From contig CM043970.1 in assembly GCA_014529385.2 (NCBI GenBank), positions 65,832,996 to 65,896,995 on the forward strand: 64,000 nucleotides of DNA. Direction: 5' to 3'. A program made the position numbers and the translations under genes. The DNA comes from Adiantum capillus-veneris. Lineage: Eukaryota; Streptophyta; Polypodiopsida; Polypodiales; Pteridaceae. The notes below the pieces were generated by a model. That model was given only the letters and a program-made list of their open reading frames with translations. It was not told where the DNA came from and searched no databases. Below, piece by piece: positions 58,183 through 64,000 of the stretch (its first letter is position 1; each line of letters begins with the position of its first letter).

Positions 58183-59146
58183 ATGGCTGACAACAACACA
58201 GATGTGTTCAAGATGTTTGCTGCTATGAGGACATATTGGATGGGGATAATTATCCTATGTGGGCTTACATGATGAAACATGTTCTTGTGTCAAAGGGCAT
58301 CTAGAATATTGTGCAGGGCTTTGATGTACGTCCTCGTTCTAAGGATGTAGGCGATGTTGAGGATGTTGAAGGTCTTGCTGCAAGGATTGTTGTTGTTAAA
58401 GTTGTTTTGCCTATGATAGAACAAGCTCGTTGGGATGCAAAGGATGTGCAAGATCATGTGTTGATTGTGTTGTCTATGAAGTGCACCATTACTCCTCATA
58501 TTCACTCAGTGAAATCTGCAAAACAGGCTTGGGATATTTGGGATGGTCTTTATGCAAGCCGCATGAGGCAAAAATTGCATTGCTGCGTAAAGAGCTGGAT
58601 TCAAAGATTATGCATGAGGAAGATGATATGGACACTTTCCTTGCTAGTGTCAAGGATATCAATGAGCAACTTATTTCTGTAGGTGAAATCATTTCAGACA
58701 GTTTCCTTGTGCAGACTGTTCTTGATGCCTTGCTAGATTCTTACCAAACTTTTGCTAGTACGGGAAGACTAATGACCCAAGGAAATCCTGAAGTTGTCAA
58801 GTGTGATGCATTATGCAGATTGATGTTGCACGAGTCACTCTCCAAAAAAAATAGGACTAGACAGCGTGCAGTTGAACAGGCTTTTATTGTTGCTCAAAGA
58901 AAGGGTGGTAGCAGTAATGCAGCCACTTCTTATGGTTCTTCTGCGAGTGGAAAATCACATATTCCTAATGCTTCTATTGGCAGCCATTTGTCTGGAAATT
59001 TTGATGATAAGGGAAAAAAGAAGATGCGTTGCCATTATTGTAAATCTAATGATCACTTGGTCAAGCAGTGTCCTAACTTGAACGCTAAAGAGGCTAAGAA
59101 GAAAGAGGGTGATTCCACTGTAAATTGTTGGTTTCACTACAAATGA
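58183..59146 (+). pseudogene. gag: Gag of the copia element
   Basis: The ATG at 58183 opens MADNNTDVFKMF. The capsid-like part continues after shifts as YPMWAYMMKHVLVSKGI, IVLSMKCTITPHIHSVKSAKQAWDIWDGLY and LRKELDSKIMHEEDDMDTFLASVKDINEQL. The zinc knuckle CHYCKSNDHLVKQC is at about 59030-59070. Frameshifts lie near 58245 and 58565. This is the copia UBN2-type gag with a normal knuckle for packaging RNA. Confidence 0.9.
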
Positions 59147-59700
59147 AGCCATTGTTGAGTCTTCTGTGAAAGGAGACTGTGATGCTGATGTTGATGCAGA
59201 ATGGGCTTTTAGTGTAGAGTGCACTTGCAATCCTGCTACTCATGAAGCATGCATGTCAGTTGCTGCAGATTCACGTGTGGTATTTTGATAGTGGTGCTAG
59301 AAAGCACATTACCTCAGATCGTGAATTGTTCACCTCTCTCAAGTTTATCCCTCATGGAAATTTAGTCACTTCTGCCAACAATGCCTCTTATCCGGTTTAG
59401 GGAGTTGGAAAGATTGTGCTTACTGCTGTAATTGGTAGTTCTTTCACACTTGTTGATGCACTTTATGTACCTGGGATCAAGAAGAATATTTTGTCTATAT
59501 CTGCACTTACTAGACTTGGAATTGTAGTCAAATTTGTGGAGGACAAATGTATAGTTCATGATCTCAGTTTTGGTGATGAAATTGTTGCATCTTGCCTTTT
59601 TTGTCGTGGGATGTATAAGCTCACTTTCTATGAAAAGTGTGGAAAAAATTTTGCAAATGCAGTTGCAAATTCAAGGGCTATTTTAGATGAAAAATTGTGG
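59147..59700 (+). pseudogene. Protease of the copia element
   Basis: WYFDSGARKHITSDRELF at 59278 is the catalytic motif, followed by FTLVDALYVPGIKKNILSISALTRLG. A TAG at 59398-59400 stands where the chimeric element has CAG. The block before it (GDCDADVDAEWAFS) matches the chimeric element at about 49567. Confidence 0.88.
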
Positions 59701-60600
59701 CATGCATATTTTGGGGATTTGAATTTTATCAGTTTGCTGCGTTTGCAAAAATCTGATATGGTTGCTTCTTTGCCACCTTTTGAAGCACTTGTCAAACCTG
59801 TTTGTTGTGAAGGCTGTATTTTGGGTAAGATGCAGTGTTCTAAGTTTCCAAAGGATGGTTCAGCTAGGGCCACATGCAGATTGCAGCTTGTGCATAGTGA
59901 TTTTTGTGCAAACTCCGTCCTTGGGCAATTACCTTTACTTCGTGGATTTCATTGATGATTACTCCAAGCATGCATGGGTATTTCTGCTTAAGGTGAAGTC
60001 CAAAGTTTTTATGGGCTTCAAACAATTTCTAGCTATGGCTGAAAATGTCTCGAAATGTACTATGGGCACCCTCCGTTCCGATCAAGGGTGGGAGTATATG
60101 TCTCGTGACTTTAATGCATTTTTGGCTAGTCATGGGATAAAACGCCAATGTACAGTGCCTTATACACCGCAGCAAAATGGTGTTTCTCAGAGGAAAAATG
60201 GGTCACTTATAGAAATGGCATGATGTATGGTCAAAAGTCAAGCTTTGTTGCATTCTTTTTGGCTTGAGGCCATCATGTGTGCCACTTATGTACTAAACAG
60301 GTGTCCTACAAAATCTTTTCAATCTATTACTCCATATAAAGCATGGCATGATAGAAAGTCTTCTATTGAGCACATGCGTCTTTTTGGCTATTTGGCATAT
60401 GCTTTGGTGTCACAAAAACAACGCAAAAAATTGGATGGTAAGGCTATCAAATGTATTTTTGTTGGTTGTAGTGCTGAAAGCAAAGGTTACAGGTTGTATC
60501 ATCCACAAACAAAGTGTATTCTGGTTTCATGAGATGTTGTGTTTGTGGAAGATTCTGTTCAACCCTTGCTGTCATGTATAGAGACAGTAACGTAAGCTCA
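59701..60600 (+). pseudogene. Integrase of the copia element
   Basis: The pre-integrase zinc text LWHAYFGDLNFISLLRLQ...CCEGCILGKM is followed by a frameshift near 59925 and the core: YFVDFIDDYSKHAWVF, LRSDQGWEYMS and PYTPQQNGVSQRKN. The last motif normally reads GV-x-E-R; here the catalytic Glu is Gln. The C-terminal CIFVGCSAESKGYRLYHP block is intact. A TGA at 60221-60223 and another at 60530-60532 interrupt it. Confidence 0.9.
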
Positions 60601-61960
60601 CATGACATTTATGACACTTTGTTGCCTCCTTTTAGTGGTGGAAGTACGAATGTAAATTCCAATGAGGAAATTGTACGCCCTATGGGGGTTTATAAAAATG
60701 TTACAGATCAGCCTATTATTGATGCAGATGTACATGATGTACTTGATGAGGAAAGGACTAAAAATAAGCAGGCTAGAGGAATGCCAAAATGGCTAGTGCA
60801 CACTTTGCGTGACAGTAAATTGGATGCACCTTTGTCTAGTCGTACTCATTCAGGTTCTCGCCATGCCTCTTATGCGTCAGATTGTTATGCTTTGGCTGTG
60901 TCTAGCTTACATGATGTTGAGGAACCTATGTCTTTTGATGAAGCACAGGATTCAAGAAATTGGATGGCTGCCATGCAATCAAAATATGATGCAGTTATAG
61001 AAAATGACACATGGACTTTTTGTGATTTGCCTCCTAGAAAAAATACCATTGGTACAAAGTGCTTTTACAAGTTGGAACGCAAGCCGGATGGTGAGGTTGA
61101 TTGCCATAAGGCTTGACTTGTTGCAAAAGGCTATGCACAACAAAACGATATAGATTATGAAGAAACTTTTTCTCCCACTTGTCGTATGACCACTGTTTGT
61201 TTTCTATGTGCATCGACAGCTCATTTTGGTTGGGATGTACATTAATCAGACATTGTTATTGCTTTATTCAATGGTGACATATTTGAGGAAGATTATGTAA
61301 CGCAGCCTCGTGGTTTTGTCAAGAAAGGACAAGAGGATAAGCTATGCAAATGTAGCAAAGCTTTGTATGGGTTGAAGCAATCTCCTCGTGCTTGGTATGA
61401 GAAAGCTGACACTCATTTGGTTAAACGAGGCTTTCGTAACAGTCCAACAAAAAGCACATTGTATGTAAAGCATGAGGGTGATGTACTTCTCATTGTGTTT
61501 CTATATGTGAATGATTTGTTGATCACTAGACCAAATGAGAGACATACTGCTGAATTTAAGGCTGATTTGAATGCTACTTTCAAGATGGAAGATTTGGGGG
61601 TATTGCATCATTACTTGGGTATACAATTTAAGCAGTGTGATGGTGGTATTTCCTTGTGTCAAAAAAGTTACATAGAAACATTTTTATGTAAGTTTGGACT
61701 TGAGGATTGCAAACCTATTGCCACTCCCATGGAAACATATTTGAAGTTGAGTCTACATGGTGTTGGTGATCATGTTAGTGTCACTCTTTACCAAACTGTT
61801 GTTGGTGATCATGTTAGTGTCACTCTTTACCAAACTGTTGTTGGTTGCCTCATTTATGTATGCAACATGAGGCCGGATATTCAGTTTGTAGTATCACAAG
61901 TCAGCAGATTTATGCATAACCCAGGGAATAAGCATTAGCAAGATGTCAAGAGGATTTTTT
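60601..61960 (+). pseudogene. pol: Reverse transcriptase of the copia element
   Basis: NWMAAMQSKYDAVIENDTW, LVAKGYAQQNDIDYEETFSP, SKALYGLKQSPRAWYEK, VFLYVNDLLI and MEDLGVLHHYLGIQ are the copia RT signatures. The active-site YVDD is YVND. Stops fall at 61114-61116 (Arg in relatives) and about 61243-61245. A 39 bp in-frame tandem duplication encodes VGDHVSVTLYQTV twice (about 61762-61839). It ends SQVSRFMHNPGNKH before a TAG. Confidence 0.92.
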
Positions 61961-62107
61961 GCTACTTCAGTGGCACTTTACATCTTGGATTTTTTATCCC
62001 AATGTGGGATCATTGCCACCAGACTTACATGCTTTTTCAAACTCAGATTGGGCTGGTTGTTTTGACATGCGAGTGTCCACAAGTGGTTTTTGTTTCATGC
62101 TTGGTAG
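61961..62107 (+). pseudogene. RNase H start of the copia element, truncated
   Basis: After a frameshift the text SNSDWAGCFDMRVSTSGFCFMLGS matches the chimeric element's RNase H. It breaks off at 62107 within the Gly-Ser after FML, where the chimeric element continues with SCISWLSKKQ. Confidence 0.9.
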
Positions 62108-62320
62108 TGACGGGAGCAAAGCGAAACCCGAACCCTTGATGGCCTCTAAAACATCGGGGACCGAATGGCGCGCCTCGAGCCTGTCATGGTAAAGCGAACA
62201 GGGGGCACCACCTAGCTTGAGCGGCTAGGACGCAAACAACACACCACCATAACAAAGTTTTCATCCAAGAGAGATGGATGCTTGGGAGCAATGATGAAGA
62301 GGAAAGGGAATGAGATCAAG

Positions 62321-62352
<32 letters not shown>

Positions 62353-63647
62353 TGAGGGAGGGGGTATAGCGGCTTAGTACTTAGGCACCACAAAAGGATA
62401 GCGAATCTGCACACCCTTCACACATACACAAGCTCACTCCAAACGCAAGACTAGGTGGCGATTCCGCACACCTCACATGGGCAAAACATTGCAAGAAAAC
62501 ATACTCACAAAACCTCAAGCTTTATTTAGAGAATAAGGCGATGAAATGGGGAGCATAGGGTAGGGGAATGAGAAGGGAGAGCGTGGTAGAGCACATGGCA
62601 GATAGGTGGGAGTTGATGGCGAAGACTCGCACGAGGGTTACGGCCATCATCCTTCATTTAGTTTTCCTTCATCTTCCATAGCCCAAGGGTGTAGAGGTCA
62701 TGCTTAAGACGAGCATGGTGATTGCGGTGATGGTGATGGTGGGGTGTGTGTGTGTGTGCACTAGGTAAACACAGTGCATAGTGTACTCTTTGGTGATGGT
62801 GTGTGTGTTTAGTGTGATGGTGAACCCTCTTTATATAGGGGAGGAGGGGGGAGAAATTCTAGAATTTAGAAATAAAGAAATCATTATCTACATAGGCCAT
62901 GTGACTGTGGGCCCCACTTGTCTGGCTGTGTGTATATGTGCCAGAACAGCTGTCTCATGAGAGAGAGACTAAGAGAGAGAGATGGGTTGATGAAAAAAGT
63001 GAGAGGTGACATGGAGAATAAAGTAATTACAAGAGGGGAGAGAGGGGAGTGTGTTCAAAGGTGAATCTGTGTGCAGATGTGTGTGAACACAAGAAAAATC
63101 AGGTAACCACCGGGTGGGGATGGGTCTGTGGGCACCTTTTTCAGTGAAACTGAGTGTGTGTGAGTGTGGGGGAGGTTATTTAGCTACAATACAAGAGACA
63201 TGGTGCCCTTTAGAGAGAGAGGGGGGTATTTGGGTCATGGGATATGATAGGAGAGAGAAAGAGGGGGTGGGGTATACTATTTTGGAAGATAGGGTAAGTT
63301 GCATGTGAGTTAGGGTGCATTATTGGTGAGAGGTGGGGTACCTTGAGGGGAGAGAGAAAGGAGAAAGGACAAGGGGAAGAGAGAGGGGGTTGACCTTTTG
63401 AGTGGAGGAAAGGAAAAGGGACACACGGCGAGGCAACAGTGAAGAAAAAGGAGGCAAGGTGGGGATGGGCTGCCCCGCAGTCATGAGGTGGCCTATTTTA
63501 CCTTTCTTATATATTTACATAATCATACTTTATTTTTTCTTACTTTTTGCAATGCCTTTTATCACTCCCTCCCTAAGAGGGGGTTTTCATGGGGTGGGGA
63601 CGAGAGAAGAGGGGTATGGGAGCTTGGCTTGTGAAAAGCCCCCATCA
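62108..63647 (-). repeat. LTR (~1.5 kb) of a minus-strand LTR element
   Basis: The left border is TGACGGGAGC, exactly at the copia break. On the minus strand there is a TATA box CTATATAAAG (plus 62829-62838), then about 310 bp later an AATAAA (plus 62521-62526), and an end in CCCGTCA. The high-coordinate end is placed near 63647 because on the minus strand a purine-rich CCAAAAGGGGAGGTC (plus 63651-63665) is followed shortly by TGATGGGGGC. It would be the element's 3' LTR, with the body to the right of the window. A GA-rich tract lies at 62320-62352. Confidence 0.6.
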
Positions 63648-63688
63648 TTAGACCTCCCCTTTTGGCTAGAGGCATTCATGTCTCTAGC

Positions 63689-64000
63689 TCATCTGTTTCT
63701 TCTTCCGCTTAGCTGTAGGATCCGATATCGAGTTGCCTTCTGAACTAGCCATTCCATTTGTCCATTGGTGAGATTTCTGGGATATTCATGAATCTGTAAC
63801 AGGTCCGAGTGGTAACTTGTTCCTTGGAATAGTGTCGGTTGATTAAAGGGGAAGCCCATGGCTTCCAGAACTTTGTGCCAATGTCCTCCTGGATCCCAAG
63901 TGAAAAATAGGATCATTGTTTGCAGTGTCCGAACAATAAAATTTGCATGCCAAGTTGGATCAAATTTGCAACCACCAATAGCGAGAGGGGAAATGAGCAT
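63689..64000 (-). CDS. C-terminal part of an unrecognised ORF, runs off the window
   Basis: At least 103 residues (for example TLQTMILFFTWDPGGHWHKV, then GQMEWLVQKATRYRIL) end at a stop at 63689-63691, about 25 bp upstream (minus strand) of the putative polypurine tract. This position fits the last ORF of the minus-strand LTR element. I recognise no integrase or RNase H motif in it. The start is beyond the right edge. Confidence 0.45.
   Translation of the reverse strand: MLISPLAIGGCKFDPTWHANFIVRTLQTMILFFTWDPGGHWHKVLEAMGFPFNQPTLFQGTSYHSDLLQIHEYPRNLTNGQMEWLVQKATRYRILQLSGRRNR

Larger units (their letters stand above)
57634..62107 (+). mobile_element. Ty1/copia LTR retrotransposon, 3' end cut off by another insertion
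   Basis: A 5' LTR, primer site, gag, protease, integrase, RT and the start of RNase H are in copia order. The element stops at 62107 within RNase H, where a TG-starting minus-strand LTR begins. Frameshifts, stops and changed catalytic residues show it is inactive. Confidence 0.93.

Overview
The window is transposable-element DNA from a plant nuclear genome. The evidence is plant-type Ty3/gypsy and Ty1/copia LTR retrotransposons at several stages of decay, tRNA-Met-type primer sites, long (CT)n/(GA)n tracts, AT-rich satellite-like DNA and no intact host gene. The amount of old nested retroelement DNA suggests a large-genome plant such as a conifer or fern, but the sequence alone does not identify the species. 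No tRNA, rRNA, CRISPR array or bacterial-type operon was seen.

Positions 1-32009 hold two copies, called A and B here, of one unusual Ty3/gypsy family. Copy A (1-17342; its 5' LTR lies left of the window) is inserted in the gag gene of the older copy B (17343-32009; its 5' part also lies outside). Each 3' end has a polypurine tract and a ~911-912 bp LTR. The family is built as: leader; one very long gag-pol frame (N-terminal extension, gag, protease, RT, RNase H, an additional H2C2 zinc domain, integrase with its own H2C2 domain, then a second retropepsin-like domain and a Q/K-rich tail); a ~2.2-2.8 kb non-coding block; and a third ORF of ~1,100 codons. The non-coding block holds an internal polypurine tract, TATA-like boxes and ~280 bp tandem units, each carrying a 24-bp palindrome. 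The third ORF encodes a basic N-terminus, a long coiled coil and a conserved C-terminal domain with no family I recognise. The palindrome arms differ between A and B by matched changes on both sides, so symmetry was kept while sequence changed. This set of features is the best candidate in the window for an undescribed system.

Positions 32010-43371 hold old, mostly unrecognisable DNA: coding-like relics, a decayed gene with a probable short intron (35610-36456), a 477 bp LTR followed by a primer site (36614-37103) that has a relative inside copy B, a perfect (CT)76 tract, and two copia pol fragments on opposite strands.

Positions 43372-55296 look like a ~12 kb nested insertion that splits a minus-strand copia element: gag-protease-integrase N-half at 55297-57083 and integrase C-half-RT-RNase H at 41395-43371. 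Inside it are a gypsy-like gag relic, a ~152 bp tandem satellite, a 78 bp tandem repeat and a chimeric non-autonomous element with gypsy-type gag, copia protease and copia RNase H ending in a 219 bp LTR.

Positions 57634-62107 are a more complete copia element of the same LTR family. Its RNase H is cut at 62107/62108 by a minus-strand element with a ~1.5 kb LTR and the end of an unrecognised ORF at the right edge. All elements carry stops, frameshifts or lost catalytic residues, and none looks autonomous now.
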